Notes: a model not told the origin generated them from the sequence alone. A DNA stretch of 45,805 nt from Pseudomonadota bacterium (GCA_030671085.1 DAOVAI010000003.1:1-45805), one strand, 5' to 3'. Counted from the stretch's first letter, positions 1 to 10,170 are shown. Numbers and translations: made by a program.

Positions 1-579
1 AATGCAGAAGAAATAATTCTAGCATCCGCTTCACCTCGGCGGCGTGCCTATTTTGAAGATCTTGGTCTTTCCTTTCGTGTGTTGCCGGCCAATATTGAGG
101 AGAAAATTTATCCAGGTGAATCATCGCTTGCCTATATACAGCGACTGGCAAAGGAAAAGGCCAGGGCTGTAGGGCAAGATAATGCTGAGGCCTGGGTTGT
201 TGCAGCCGATACTGTAGTCTGTTGTGAAGGCATGGTCTTGGAAAAGCCTGAGGACAAGCGCAGGGCACTGGCAATGCTTATGCGACTATCCGGATCCGAC
301 CATTTGGTACAGACTGCGCTTTGTCTGCTCAATAAAAGCCTGTCTGTCTGCGAGGTCTGTACGGTAACAACCTGTGTCTCTTTTTGGGATTTCAGCGAGG
401 AGACGGCATGGGCCTATGTGCAAAGCGGAGAGCCACTTGATAAGGCAGGAAGTTATGGTATCCAGGGAAAGGGCGCTTTTCTTGTGCGGAAGATCCAGGG
501 GTCCTATTCAAATGTCGTTGGATTGCCTCTCTGTGAGTTCCTGGAAATGCTGACTCGTCATGAACTGATCACTTCCTGA
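1..579 (+). CDS. maf: Maf-family nucleoside triphosphate pyrophosphatase (5' end outside window)
   Basis: The ORF track starts at an internal GTG (79), but the same frame is open to base 1 and encodes the family signature ILASASPRRR, so the gene enters from the left and only a few N-terminal residues are missing. Maf proteins hydrolyse non-canonical or modified NTPs such as dTTP/UTP to the monophosphate and pyrophosphate, which limits their incorporation. Other visible family motifs are the VVAADTVV segment followed by LEKPED, and the C-terminal AGSYGIQGKGAFLV that closes the active-site cleft. The length of about 192 residues fits the family. It is followed by about 160 bp without a gene. 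The family assignment is firm; the exact substrate class is not determined here. Confidence 0.95.
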   Translation, partial: NAEEIILASASPRRRAYFEDLGLSFRVLPANIEEKIYPGESSLAYIQRLAKEKARAVGQDNAEAWVVAADTVVCCEGMVLEKPEDKRRALAMLMRLSGSDHLVQTALCLLNKSLSVCEVCTVTTCVSFWDFSEETAWAYVQSGEPLDKAGSYGIQGKGAFLVRKIQGSYSNVVGLPLCEFLEMLTRHELITS

Positions 580-737
580 AAGAACCCCCTTCCTTTTTTA
601 TAGCTCCTGTGCAGGGCTGTTTGCACCTGATTTTGAGGTGGCTTTCTTGACTTTTGTGGTGATTGAGGGTAGCTAAATAACATAGGGAAAAATTTCATGT
701 TTTCATTCTCTTCTCCAGCTTGAAGAAGGCAGAGAGT

Positions 738-3700
738 ATGAATATTATTATCAAATTCCCTCCTCCTGTGAATGGACAAGTACTATCACTATGTGATAAT
801 TTGGTGTGTTTTATGACAAATGGCGAAAGGCAACGGGAAAGTCTGGAAACCTTGAAGTTGATGAACGCAGCGGCTACCGCCCTCCGTCTTTATCCTGAGC
901 AGTCTGTCAAGGTAACAGGTGCCGCTGAAAAGGGTTATCAGGGAATAAAGGCTTTTTTGCGAAAACACGAGTTGTTACGTTTTTCTCTGCAGGATGGATC
1001 TCACATGTTGTGTGGAGAGCCTGTTGACAAACGAACAGAGGAGCATCTTCAGCTTTTGACATTGAGTGAGCAGTTACGAAAAATGGAACTCCCTGAGCTG
1101 GTCCTGAGAAAAGGATTTGATAGAAAAACCTTCAAGGAGATCCTTTCTATCTTCTCTGCAACCCCTGAACAGATACAAAAGGCCGGAGGCAGCAGGAAAT
1201 TTATTGAGCATCTCGGGTTGAGTGAGAACTTTCCGGAGCAGTTTGTCGTTTCCAGGGAGGATGGGGAAGAGAAAAAACGAAAGGAGAAAGTCGAGCGGGT
1301 TTTGCAGGAGTTATCCCAGGGTGGTGTGCGCCGGGAGTATATTCTCTATCTGCTGGGCATGAAAAAAGGAGAAGCGGTAGAGAGAGAGTTGCAGCATATT
1401 TTTCAAACTCCTGAGAAAACCGTTCATGTTATTGCTGCTGCAACCTATTCACTGCTTCAACTCCTGCAGAAGGATCATGTCATTGTCGTTTCTCCTGTTT
1501 TTTCGCTGATGGTGGAGAAGATTGGCTCTTTCCTGGAAGAGAAACAGTATGCAGACATTGCTGCTAAAGCTGCTGCCCTGCTTGGACCTCACCTGGATGA
1601 GGCCTCTGCGCTCATGTTTGTTTGTCAGGAGTTTCCTGCTCCCTTTGGTGAGTTTTTCTATAATGCACAGGTCAAGGTTATCGACAGCGTGATAATGAAA
1701 AACCTGCTCAGCTGGATGCAGGAGCAGCAGGAAAAAGGAGGGGAGGGGAATGAGAAGCTGATCCCGCAGTTGAAGGCGCTCTACCATGGCTATACGCGGC
1801 TCATGGCAACTCCCCGCTGTAAGCAGTTTCAGGCCGTAGAGGCAACGCAGAAAATTTTGGAGAAAACTGAGCAGGGCAGGAGAGGGAAAAGGGTCCACGC
1901 CAGCATCACAGCCCTGGCCAAGGGGGAAATGGAGAGCCTTCGAAATGATGAGGTTCGGCTCAACCTCCCTGCCACCATTGAACAACTTCTGGCCAATGAG
2001 AAAGAATCCCTGGCTGCATCCATTATCCAGAAAATGGTAACCGGCCTGAAGGAGAAGGATAATACACTTCGTCCTTTTCTTGGTCAGTGCATTGGTGGTG
2101 TGGCCGCAAAGCTTGCGGATCTCGCGCGTTGGGGCTGGCTGGAAAAACTTACTCCGGTCTGCCTGGCCTGGATTCGTGAGGCGGATATTGCTGATCGGAG
2201 TTATGAAAGCTATGTCGTTGCCCTGCAGGCGATGATGAGTCATGCCTGGAAAACTGAAAATAATGCATTGGCTGAAGACATTTTGAATGTGTTTTTTCAT
2301 ATTCGTTCAGGAAGTCTGGATAAATCGGAGGCCATACGAACCCTTGTCGGACATGTCCAGGATAAGAATGTTGACCGGGCGGTTTTACAGTCCTATCTGG
2401 AAAGGTGTTTCGTTAAACCCGTTGATGAGATGATCTGCAGGAAGATTTCCATGCAGGGACCTGTTGCTGCCAGGTTTATGCTGGATACCTTGCTCGCCTC
2501 AGAGAGTCGTGGTGAGCGTATCAGATTGCTGAAGATGCTCAGCGGAATGGGAAAACAACTTCCTCCCCTTCTCCTGGAGGGTCTTGCCAAGCCCATGCCG
2601 TGGTTTGGTGTACGGAATTTTATCAGGCTGCTGGCTGAAACAGGATCTGAAAAAGATGCAGAAGCTGTCCTTGAATTTATCGCCCACGAAGATCTGCGCG
2701 TAGGGCAGGAGGCCCTGGACTGCATTGTGAGAATCGGGGGTGCGTCCACCCAACAATACCTTCTTCAGGTTCTTCCCACTGCCAGTGTACATTTTAAGAC
2801 GCATGTGGTGAGAAGTCTGCGGCGGGTGGCTGATGATGATGTTGTGGCCCCACTGGTTGAGCTGCTTGGGGAGTGCCGACTCTATAAAGGTCCTCAGAAA
2901 AAAACGCTGGTTGTAGAAATCTGTAACACACTCGGTGCTGGCGGGTCTGTGAGTGCTCTCACCGCACTTCAGGAGATCATTGACAGTCGAGACAGACAAC
3001 TGGGAAAGGAGAGTGTTGGTGCTGCTGAACAGGCCATAGCCCTGATCCAGGAGAGGAGCAGGATGGAGCAGGTGCAGGATCCGGAAATCCTGGATGATGA
3101 AGAGCAGAGCAGGGAAAGCAGGGGCGCTGTCAGTCACCCTGCTGGAGAATACGAGTGCATTACCTCCTATCCCGAGGAAAAACAGGTGGCTGCCTATCTC
3201 CGGGAGGATGACAAAGAGGCGGCAAAGCGAGTGCTTGTTGAGCTTATCGAAAAAACAGCAGGGCTCAGGCAGTTTGACAGTGCTGAGGCCCTGCGTCTGC
3301 GACTCATTGATATCGATTCCATGGCCTTGTCGGATATTATCAAGGCGGCAGAATGCATAGAAGAGGCCAAGAGCGCCTCCATTGACCAGGACCATATCAT
3401 TATCTGGTCGGATCTCTATGATCTGTTGAGCACTGAAGAGGTCAATACCCTTTATCATGCCCTCCACCACGAAGATTATCCATCTGATACTTCCATTGTG
3501 AAACAGGGCGATACGCAGTGGCGTCTCTTTTTTGTCAATAAGGGAAGGGTGAAACTTTTTTATCAGGAAAAAGAGCATGAGACCTTGGTCAAGACCCTGG
3601 GGCCGGGGCAGATTTTCGGGGGAAGTTCATTCTTTGATGACTCGGTCTGGACCCTCAATGCCACAACCATGGGGGCAGTTGAACTCTCCAGCCTCTCCAT

Positions 3701-4178
3701 GGAGAATATGGAAAAATGGGGGGAGGCGTATCCGGCTCTTGAGCCTAAGCTCCAGGATTTCTGTATGCGTTCTGATCAGGTGAGTGATTTTTTCATCACC
3801 TCCGGGGCTGATCGACGGGAGGCTCAACGTCATGCACTCTCGGGCTCTGTTGCCCTTGTGGTACTGGACGATCAGGGCAAGCCCACTGAAAACACATTGC
3901 GGGGTGAGGGGAGCGACATCTCTACGGGAGGGGTCGCCTTTTACTCCAGAATTTCACAGAGAAAAGATGCTCATATGTTACTGGGTCGTCGTGTCGAGGT
4001 TTCCTTTGCAGGAACAAGGCAGGATGATCTGAAGATCGCTGTTTTAGGCGTTGTAGTAGCTGTCTGTAGGCATCATTCTGCAGATATGGGGCGTTCAGTT
4101 CATATCTGTTTCGATCACCCCCTGGAGCAAGAGACATTGCAGTCCCTTGTTGATCAGGCTGATTTTCTCAGAACCTGA
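738..4178 (+). CDS. Large HEAT-like / cNMP-binding / PilZ regulatory protein
   Basis: The ATG at 738 is preferred to the TTG at 720 of the ORF track because a purine-rich AAGAAGG lies upstream; it gives 1146 residues. The first ~850 residues are mostly helical with HEAT-like repeats (around 620-760, for example an RVGQEALDCIVRIGG unit). Residues about 890-1010 form a cyclic-nucleotide-binding (CRP/CAP effector) fold with the glycine pattern GQIFGGSSFF. Residues about 1025-1120 form a PilZ domain: an RREAQRH arginine motif followed by DISTGG, which matches the D/NxSxxG c-di-GMP signature. No membrane segment or DNA-binding domain is apparent. The likely role is a cytoplasmic scaffold reading a nucleotide second messenger; targets are unknown. 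The domain calls rest on motif recognition only. Confidence 0.8.
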   Translation: MNIIIKFPPPVNGQVLSLCDNLVCFMTNGERQRESLETLKLMNAAATALRLYPEQSVKVTGAAEKGYQGIKAFLRKHELLRFSLQDGSHMLCGEPVDKRTEEHLQLLTLSEQLRKMELPELVLRKGFDRKTFKEILSIFSATPEQIQKAGGSRKFIEHLGLSENFPEQFVVSREDGEEKKRKEKVERVLQELSQGGVRREYILYLLGMKKGEAVERELQHIFQTPEKTVHVIAAATYSLLQLLQKDHVIVVSPVFSLMVEKIGSFLEEKQYADIAAKAAALLGPHLDEASALMFVCQEFPAPFGEFFYNAQVKVIDSVIMKNLLSWMQEQQEKGGEGNEKLIPQLKALYHGYTRLMATPRCKQFQAVEATQKILEKTEQGRRGKRVHASITALAKGEMESLRNDEVRLNLPATIEQLLANEKESLAASIIQKMVTGLKEKDNTLRPFLGQCIGGVAAKLADLARWGWLEKLTPVCLAWIREADIADRSYESYVVALQAMMSHAWKTENNALAEDILNVFFHIRSGSLDKSEAIRTLVGHVQDKNVDRAVLQSYLERCFVKPVDEMICRKISMQGPVAARFMLDTLLASESRGERIRLLKMLSGMGKQLPPLLLEGLAKPMPWFGVRNFIRLLAETGSEKDAEAVLEFIAHEDLRVGQEALDCIVRIGGASTQQYLLQVLPTASVHFKTHVVRSLRRVADDDVVAPLVELLGECRLYKGPQKKTLVVEICNTLGAGGSVSALTALQEIIDSRDRQLGKESVGAAEQAIALIQERSRMEQVQDPEILDDEEQSRESRGAVSHPAGEYECITSYPEEKQVAAYLREDDKEAAKRVLVELIEKTAGLRQFDSAEALRLRLIDIDSMALSDIIKAAECIEEAKSASIDQDHIIIWSDLYDLLSTEEVNTLYHALHHEDYPSDTSIVKQGDTQWRLFFVNKGRVKLFYQEKEHETLVKTLGPGQIFGGSSFFDDSVWTLNATTMGAVELSSLSMENMEKWGEAYPALEPKLQDFCMRSDQVSDFFITSGADRREAQRHALSGSVALVVLDDQGKPTENTLRGEGSDISTGGVAFYSRISQRKDAHMLLGRRVEVSFAGTRQDDLKIAVLGVVVAVCRHHSADMGRSVHICFDHPLEQETLQSLVDQADFLRT

Positions 4179-4216
4179 TACGCATCAAATACATTTTACC
4201 AGAGACTAAAAAAAAC

Positions 4217-5995
4217 ATGGATCAGAATGAAGCAATAGCGAGTCTCTACCTGCGTAATCTTTCCAATCCGCAAGTTGAAAAGAACTACCTCACTGCTGAT
4301 TGCCCTTTTTGCCGAGACAAAGGGTTCGAAGCCCATGGACGGTTTGTCGTCTTTCTCAAGAAAGACGGTTTTTTTCATGGCTATTTCCGTTGCCTGAATC
4401 GTTGTGTCCCCGGTGGATTTCCCCTCTGGTTTGCCAAGTTGTCAGGGCTGGATCCGGCGCAGGTGCCTGGGTATGATCCAGACCGGGAGCCCTTACTGAA
4501 AAAGACCGATTATCCCGTCACAAATCTGAACCAGGAAATAAAGTCCTACCAGGAGAGCCTGACCAGCGGCCTGCTGGCTCGGTTCCAGGAAGCCGGAGTG
4601 GGAGAAGATCTCCTGGCTGAACAGCTTGTCGGATTTAATGGTCGTTATCTGGTCTATCCCTATATTCAGGAGGATGGCAACTCTTATGCAGCCCGATGTG
4701 TTTTTCCGGGACGGAAGGAGGATTTTTTCTGGCACGGCGATGAACAGCTTTTTGGAGAGAGGTCTCGGATTTTCAATGTCCAGGATATCGGATATTGCGA
4801 AAATGGAAGCCTGTTCCTCTGTGAGGGAGAAGACAACCTTCTCGTTCTGAAACAACTGGGTTTTCCAGGTGTTGCCGTGCCGAATTGCCAGAATCTGGAA
4901 AATATTAATCCTGAGCAGTTTGCCTTTATCAAGACCCTTTTTCTTGTCACTGAAAACAGTGGCGAGTCCGAGGTCAGTATGCGCAAGGTTGCCTCGCGCA
5001 TCGGCTACAAGGTCCGTCCTTTCAGGTGGCCTGTAGGACTGCCGAAAAATTATTCACTTTGGCAGTTGGCAAAGGACAAGGGTAAGAATTTTCGTGTTGC
5101 TGTTTCATCCATGATCAAGGCCTCCAAGGCCTTTTCCCCCTTTGCCACCCCTGCAAGAGAACATGATCATTTTTTTGAGCAGCTTTCCATGGAAGCAGGG
5201 ACGTCCTATGCGGCCCTTAAAACAGGGTTTCCTCTGATGGATAAAGCCTTGGACGGTGTTCATGGAATTAACATAATTGGTGGTGCTCCTAAATCAGGAA
5301 AGTCTACTTTCCTGATTCAGGTGGCAACAGAGATGGCCCTGCGGAAAATCCCGGTACTCTATTATGATTTTGAAAATGGCAGGCAGAAGATCTATCAGCG
5401 TACCCTTTGCCGTCTCAGTAAATTGTCAACAGAGGCAATACTGAAAGAGGAGCTGGGGGAAGAAGAAAAGCAATACAGGGATGCCTGCGGACGGTTTAAA
5501 GAGATGCTCACCTTTTTCCGGGTGATCACTGACAGGCAGGTGACGCCTGAAATCATGCGCAGGCATATCGATTTTATTCGTCATGAGACCAACTGTGACT
5601 ATACCGTTGTTGTGATAGACAGCCTGCATAAGTTACCCTTTAAGGATTTTTCCGAGCGCAGGACAGGGATTGATGCCTGGCTCAGGGAGATGGAATCCAT
5701 CCGTGATGAACTGAACGTCTCTTTTCTTGTCATTTCAGAGCTTTCTCGAGGGGTTGGCGGCAGCTATGAGGAGACTCCGCATCTGGGGGTCTTTAAAGCT
5801 TCGGGAGATATTGAATACAGTGCTGACAATGCCATGGTGCTTTTTCCCGACTGGGACCCCTTGGCTTCTTCTTCCATGCAGAGAAGGAAAAACAAACTCT
5901 GGCTGGTAGCCAGTCGTGAGCACAGTCCCGGCTTGGTTGCAGACTATGAGGTGGATTATCCGTACTGGGGTTTTGTGGAACGGGAAACAGAGTGA
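4217..5995 (+). CDS. Twinkle/T7 gp4-like primase-helicase
   Basis: This 592-residue protein starts with a zinc-ribbon-like region (CPFC near residue 30 and CLNRC about 30 residues later), as in primase N-termini. A Toprim-like region follows (LFLCEGEDNLLVLKQLG around 195-215). The acidic DxD expected in Toprim is replaced by TENSGES, so primase chemistry may be lost. From about residue 350 comes a RecA/DnaB-type motor: Walker A GGAPKSGKST, a Walker B-like strand VVVIDSLHKL, and the late DnaB-type motif KASGDIEYSADNAMVLF. The likely role is a ring-shaped, NTP-driven DNA translocase or helicase. It lies 38 bp after the PilZ gene on the same strand. It could be phage-derived or a housekeeping accessory helicase; no phage genes are nearby. 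Confidence 0.75.
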   Translation: MDQNEAIASLYLRNLSNPQVEKNYLTADCPFCRDKGFEAHGRFVVFLKKDGFFHGYFRCLNRCVPGGFPLWFAKLSGLDPAQVPGYDPDREPLLKKTDYPVTNLNQEIKSYQESLTSGLLARFQEAGVGEDLLAEQLVGFNGRYLVYPYIQEDGNSYAARCVFPGRKEDFFWHGDEQLFGERSRIFNVQDIGYCENGSLFLCEGEDNLLVLKQLGFPGVAVPNCQNLENINPEQFAFIKTLFLVTENSGESEVSMRKVASRIGYKVRPFRWPVGLPKNYSLWQLAKDKGKNFRVAVSSMIKASKAFSPFATPAREHDHFFEQLSMEAGTSYAALKTGFPLMDKALDGVHGINIIGGAPKSGKSTFLIQVATEMALRKIPVLYYDFENGRQKIYQRTLCRLSKLSTEAILKEELGEEEKQYRDACGRFKEMLTFFRVITDRQVTPEIMRRHIDFIRHETNCDYTVVVIDSLHKLPFKDFSERRTGIDAWLREMESIRDELNVSFLVISELSRGVGGSYEETPHLGVFKASGDIEYSADNAMVLFPDWDPLASSSMQRRKNKLWLVASREHSPGLVADYEVDYPYWGFVERETE

Positions 5996-6103
5996 GAAAA
6001 GGTATGCTTTGTCAAAGAAAAGGAGCAGTCATTGCGGCAACGCCCCTTTTTTTGTGAAAATTATAGGTTGGATATCCTGAGTTAAGAAAGAGTCTGGCTG
6101 TAT

Positions 6104-7429
6104 TTAACTCATCTTGTCAAGTTCCTTTTGCCACAGAGCAAGTGCGGCAAGGGATATTTCCTTTCGCTTTTCTCCACGTAGTTTTTTGGGAACTTTTTTT
6201 TCCCAGGCAGGGAAGAGGCCGAAGTTGACATTGGAGGGTTGGAAACAGGCTGGATCTGTCTTGGTGAGATGGGTGATCAGGGCACCAAGAGCGGTTTCCG
6301 GTGGTGGTACGACCACTGCTTTTCCCTGAATGCTGCGGGCAGCATTTAATCCTGCCAGAAGTCCCATGGCAGTAGATTCCACATACCCTTCCACACCTGA
6401 AAGCTGGCCGGCCAGGTAGATTGCGGGAGCTTTTTTCAGTTGCAGGCTCGGCTCCAGCAGTTCTGGGGCGCAGATAAAGGTATTTCGGTGAATGGAGCCG
6501 AGGCGGACAAAGTCCACGTGCTCCATGCCCGGAATCATCCTGAAAATTCGTTTCTGTTCCGGGTAGGTGAGCTTGGTCTGAAAGCCCACCAGGTTCAGGA
6601 ATGTTCCCTCCTTGTTTTCCTTCCTCAATTGAACCGCTGCATAGGGGTCTTGCCCGGTACGGGGATTTCGCAATCCCACAGGTTTCATCGGCCCGTAGCG
6701 CAGGGTATCGTCTCCCCGGGCAAGCATTACTTCTATGGGCAGGCAGCCTTCAAAATATTTTTCATCCTCAAAGGATTTCAGGGGAACGGTTTTTGCCTCA
6801 GCAAGAGCATGGATAAAGGCCAGATACTGTTCCTTATCCATGGGACAGTTCAGGTAATCACCAGGGCCGTCCTCCCAGCGCGATTTGGAATAGATGATCT
6901 CCATGTCCAGCGATTCTTTAGAGACGATGGGCGCAATGGCATCGTAAAAGGCCAGACGTTCACGACCGGTGATTTCCGCTAAAGTGTCGGCCATGGCCTC
7001 CGAGGTGAGGGGGCCGGTGGCCAGAATGATAGGGACGTCTGATTTGGCGTCCAGTTCTTTCTGTTCTTCGTGAATCACTTCTATGAGTGGGTGATTTTCG
7101 ATCACCTCTGTGACTTTGGCTGCAAATTGTTCCCGGTCAACGGCCAGTGCCTGACCGGCAGGGACCGCAGTTTCGTCGGCAATCTTGATGAGAAGAGAGC
7201 CCAGGCGACGCATCTCTTCCTTGAGCAGTCCAACAGCTGAGGTGACAGCATTCGAGCGCAGGGAGTTGCTGCAGACCAGCTCGGCCAGGAGGGGTAACTC
7301 ATGGGCCGGGCTGAATTTTTGAGGTTTCATCTCATAGAGGCGTACTGAACATCCCTGCTGTACGGCCTGCCATGCAGCCTCACAGCCTGCCAGGCCGCCG
7401 CCGATAATATGAACTATTTGTGTTGTCAT
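6104..7429 (-). CDS. trmFO: TrmFO, folate/FAD-dependent tRNA (uracil-54-C5)-methyltransferase
   Basis: The enzyme methylates U54 in the T-loop of tRNA using methylenetetrahydrofolate and FADH2. The N-terminus shows the FAD dinucleotide-binding motif [14 protein letters not shown], followed by the TrmFO-specific YEMKP and [11 protein letters not shown] segments. Further family blocks are GPLTSEAMA and the C-terminal [21 protein letters not shown]. The length of 441 residues is normal for the family. It is the last gene of a minus-strand run mutL - 3D lipoprotein - trmFO, with a ~200-bp gap before it that could hold its own promoter. The ATG start matches the family N-terminus ([12 protein letters not shown]). 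Confidence 0.97.
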   Translation of the reverse strand: MTTQIVHIIGGGLAGCEAAWQAVQQGCSVRLYEMKPQKFSPAHELPLLAELVCSNSLRSNAVTSAVGLLKEEMRRLGSLLIKIADETAVPAGQALAVDREQFAAKVTEVIENHPLIEVIHEEQKELDAKSDVPIILATGPLTSEAMADTLAEITGRERLAFYDAIAPIVSKESLDMEIIYSKSRWEDGPGDYLNCPMDKEQYLAFIHALAEAKTVPLKSFEDEKYFEGCLPIEVMLARGDDTLRYGPMKPVGLRNPRTGQDPYAAVQLRKENKEGTFLNLVGFQTKLTYPEQKRIFRMIPGMEHVDFVRLGSIHRNTFICAPELLEPSLQLKKAPAIYLAGQLSGVEGYVESTAMGLLAGLNAARSIQGKAVVVPPPETALGALITHLTKTDPACFQPSNVNFGLFPAWEKKVPKKLRGEKRKEISLAALALWQKELDKMS

Positions 7430-7633
7430 AGTGTAATTTGGGTTGATTAGGGGTTTCGTAACTTAGAAAGAGTTTTCTGCGTTATTTCTGCCCGAAAATT
7501 ATTCCGTCAAGGTACTTATCCTGACTATTTTGAGTTTTCGTTTGTCGGGGTCAGGCTGTAGACTGTCAGGGGAGCTGTTCAAGGTGATTGGCTGTTTAAC
7601 CTGATAGACTAACGGCCTGATCAACCTGAACTG

Positions 7634-8182
7634 TTACGGCTTTACAATGGAGACAGGAAGTTTACGTCGTCCCCATTGCAGCGCCTCTGCGTGGGAGTCA
7701 AAGTAGAGATCAATCCTGTTTGGGCCTTTGATGGCCCCTCCTCTATCCTCGACCACTCCCCAGCCATAGCCGGGGATATACATTCTGGTACCAAATGAAT
7801 AGTACTTGGTGTCTGCAGCAATGGTGCCGTCTTTGGGGAGGAAATACCAGGGAAAAAAGATCAAGCGACCTGGGATTTTCCATGGCTGCTGTATGGAATT
7901 CACTGAAAAGAAACCTTCCTGGGGCTCTCTTGGGTAAGAGCCGCTGGCGGTTTGACCGGTGTAATCGCGTCCTGCTCCTTTGCCTGCACTCACATACCGA
8001 TTCCAGAAATCCAGTTTCAGGTAGGCCCAGCTGCCCCGCTCCCAGCTGCAGCACTTGGAACAGCCGCAGTAGGCAGTGGTCTCCATCATCCGGCTGACAG
8101 GTTTTTTGGTACAGCCGCCCAGGAAGAGGAAGAGGAAGATGAGAATACAGCAGAGTGTTTTTTTCTTCATTCGTAATGTCAT
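7634..8182 (-). CDS. 3D-domain lipoprotein (putative murein-active)
   Basis: The N-terminus is a lipoprotein signal: KKK, a run of leucine/phenylalanine, then the lipobox LGGC, so the mature protein is probably attached to a membrane by an N-terminal acylated cysteine. The mature part begins with TAYCGCSKCCSWERG and ends with VVEDRGGAIKGPNRIDLYF. Together these are the hallmark of the 3D (three-aspartate) domain shared with the MltA catalytic core, which suggests peptidoglycan binding or lytic transglycosylase activity. The start is uncertain: ATG at 8182, or an ATG at 8170 that gives the more typical MKKKTLCC start. It lies 42 bp downstream of mutL on the same strand. Confidence 0.85.
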   Translation of the reverse strand: MTLRMKKKTLCCILIFLFLFLGGCTKKPVSRMMETTAYCGCSKCCSWERGSWAYLKLDFWNRYVSAGKGAGRDYTGQTASGSYPREPQEGFFSVNSIQQPWKIPGRLIFFPWYFLPKDGTIAADTKYYSFGTRMYIPGYGWGVVEDRGGAIKGPNRIDLYFDSHAEALQWGRRKLPVSIVKP

Positions 8183-8224
8183 AATCCCATGATGGACATC
8201 TTTTAAAATGGCTCCCGGCCTTTC

Positions 8225-10114
8225 TCAGGTACGATGAAACCATTTTTTGATATCAGTGTCAGAAAAAACCTTCAGTACCGGCCTGCCATGGGGGCAGTGA
8301 GAGAAGAGGTCCGCCCTGGCCATTTTATCAAGGAGCGCCTCAATCTCTTCCGGTGCCAAGGCATCTCCTGCCTTGACTGCGGCCTTGCAGGCCATGGAAG
8401 CAAGGACGTCTTCCAGCATGGACCCTCTTCTGCTGCCTGTATTAGAGCTGCCGAACTGTTCCAGGATGTCGAGAAAGAGTTCGACTGGAGAGCTGTGCCC
8501 GCCAAGGGCTGGAACTGCCGAGATGACATAGGAACTGCCCCCGAATTCCCGTATGGTAAAGCCCATTTTATCTATTTCATCGCCATACTGCTCAACTTTT
8601 TGGATATCGGCAACTGAGAGTTCCACGGTCTCAGGGAAGAGCAGGGTTTGGCGGGCAATAGCATTACGCAGGAATTGCTGTTTCAGCTCTTCAAAGAGTA
8701 AGCGTTCGTGGGCGGCATGCTGGTCTATTACAAGCAGATCATCCCCGGACTGACAAAAGATATAGAGATTGGCAAATTGACCGATGACCTGGAGCCCATG
8801 TCTCTTGTTCTCGGGACCATTAAAAACAGGTTGCGGTCTGCTTGGCTCTTTTGCAGCTTCTGCCCTGGTCACAGGTGGTGGTTCTGCGGTGACCAGAGGT
8901 GCGGGTTGTGAAAAAACAGGTGATGACAGGCTTGTCTCCTGTTGCTGATTTCTTTCGCCCGGTGGTGGCGGGTAAGGGGCCACCTCTTCACCCTTTGCAT
9001 GGGGTGATGAAATCTCATGGGAAAGCCTGTCTTCCCTTGACCTGGGGAGCTGTTTGTCCGTTTCAGGAACACCATGGCCGACAGGAACAGAGCTGGGAAA
9101 GAAGGAATTTTTCAGGGTTTGCTGGTATCCGTGGATGGCCTGCTGGATGGCCTGAACAATGAGCTGATGGATGTCACGGCTGCGTCGGAAACGGACTTCC
9201 TGCTTGGTGGGGTGCACATTGACATCCACCTCAGCAGGACTCAACCGCAGATGGACGAGGCCTGCGGGATTCTTCCCCTTCATCAGGAAACCGCGCAGCC
9301 CCTCAGCCACCCCATGGGTCAGCATTCGGTCTTTCACAGAACGGCCATTGACCAGGATCCTGATGCGTGCTGATCCCTGGATGGACTGCTCAGGCGGCAC
9401 CAGGTAACCACTGATTTGAGGAAGGGATTCACCAGGTTCAGAGTGCTTGACCTCTATGAAATCACCCGGGTAGTGCATGATGGCAGCCAAACGGTGGGCC
9501 AGGCTGTGACCAGAATCCAGGTGCAGCGTTTCTCTGCCGTCAATACGCAGGATAAAAGTGACCTCAGCTGCGGCCAGGCCATAACTTTTGACCACCTCGT
9601 CGATGTGTCCCAGCTCCGTACGATGGGTGCGAAGAAATTTCCTGCGTGCAGGTGTGTTGCCAAAGAGGTTACGGATCTCCATGATGGTGCCGCGGGAGCA
9701 GCCTGTCTCATGGATTTTTGTGAGTTTACCATAGTTGAGGATGGCCGTTGTGCCAAGTTCAGCAGATTGCTGCCTGGAGGTGATGGTCATCCGTGAAACC
9801 GAGGCGATGGAGGGAATGGCCTCGCCGCGAAATCCCAGGGAGTTGATTGCCTCCAGATCCTGATCTGCGGAGATTTTTGAAGTCCCGTGCCGCTCCAGAC
9901 AGAGGAGGACATCATCCTCATCCATGCCCTCGCCATTGTCGATGACCCGGATCAGCCTGGTGCCTCCCCCTTCAATCTCGATCTCTATTCTGTCGGCACC
10001 GGCGTCCAGGCTGTTTTCAATAAGCTCTTTGACTACAGATGCAGGGCGTTCCACCACTTCTCCTGCGGCAATACGATTGGCAAGTTGTTCGGGGAGTACA
10101 CGGATTTTGGACAT
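8225..10114 (-). CDS. mutL: DNA mismatch repair protein MutL (endonuclease type)
   Basis: The N-terminal GHKL ATPase is complete: ENSLDAG, DNGEGM, GTSK and GFRGEAIPSIASV, followed by the VNVHPTKQEVRF segment. After a proline- and charge-rich linker (about residues 335-430), the C-terminal dimerisation/nuclease domain carries DQHAAHERLLFEE, which matches the DQHA(X)2E(X)4E metal-binding motif. It also has ACK and CPHGRP near the end. This MutL is therefore predicted to nick DNA itself, as in bacteria lacking MutH. The length of 629 residues is typical. It is the first gene of the minus-strand group and is preceded by a plausible sigma70 promoter. Confidence 0.97.
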   Translation of the reverse strand: MSKIRVLPEQLANRIAAGEVVERPASVVKELIENSLDAGADRIEIEIEGGGTRLIRVIDNGEGMDEDDVLLCLERHGTSKISADQDLEAINSLGFRGEAIPSIASVSRMTITSRQQSAELGTTAILNYGKLTKIHETGCSRGTIMEIRNLFGNTPARRKFLRTHRTELGHIDEVVKSYGLAAAEVTFILRIDGRETLHLDSGHSLAHRLAAIMHYPGDFIEVKHSEPGESLPQISGYLVPPEQSIQGSARIRILVNGRSVKDRMLTHGVAEGLRGFLMKGKNPAGLVHLRLSPAEVDVNVHPTKQEVRFRRSRDIHQLIVQAIQQAIHGYQQTLKNSFFPSSVPVGHGVPETDKQLPRSREDRLSHEISSPHAKGEEVAPYPPPPGERNQQQETSLSSPVFSQPAPLVTAEPPPVTRAEAAKEPSRPQPVFNGPENKRHGLQVIGQFANLYIFCQSGDDLLVIDQHAAHERLLFEELKQQFLRNAIARQTLLFPETVELSVADIQKVEQYGDEIDKMGFTIREFGGSSYVISAVPALGGHSSPVELFLDILEQFGSSNTGSRRGSMLEDVLASMACKAAVKAGDALAPEEIEALLDKMARADLFSHCPHGRPVLKVFSDTDIKKWFHRT

Positions 10115-10170
10115 GAGCTGAGCTGTTGAATGGAGTTACACCCCTTATTGGGGGATTAAATAGAGTCTGG

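Noticed and set aside
2499-3578. 359-residue minus-strand ORF inside the PilZ protein gene
   Set aside because: Antisense shadow; no domain pattern, while the sense frame has clear cNMP and PilZ motifs further along.
6008-6058. Possible terminator after the primase-helicase gene
   Set aside because: A T-run is present, but the preceding sequence (GGAGCAG...GCCCC) pairs poorly; it is too weak to annotate.
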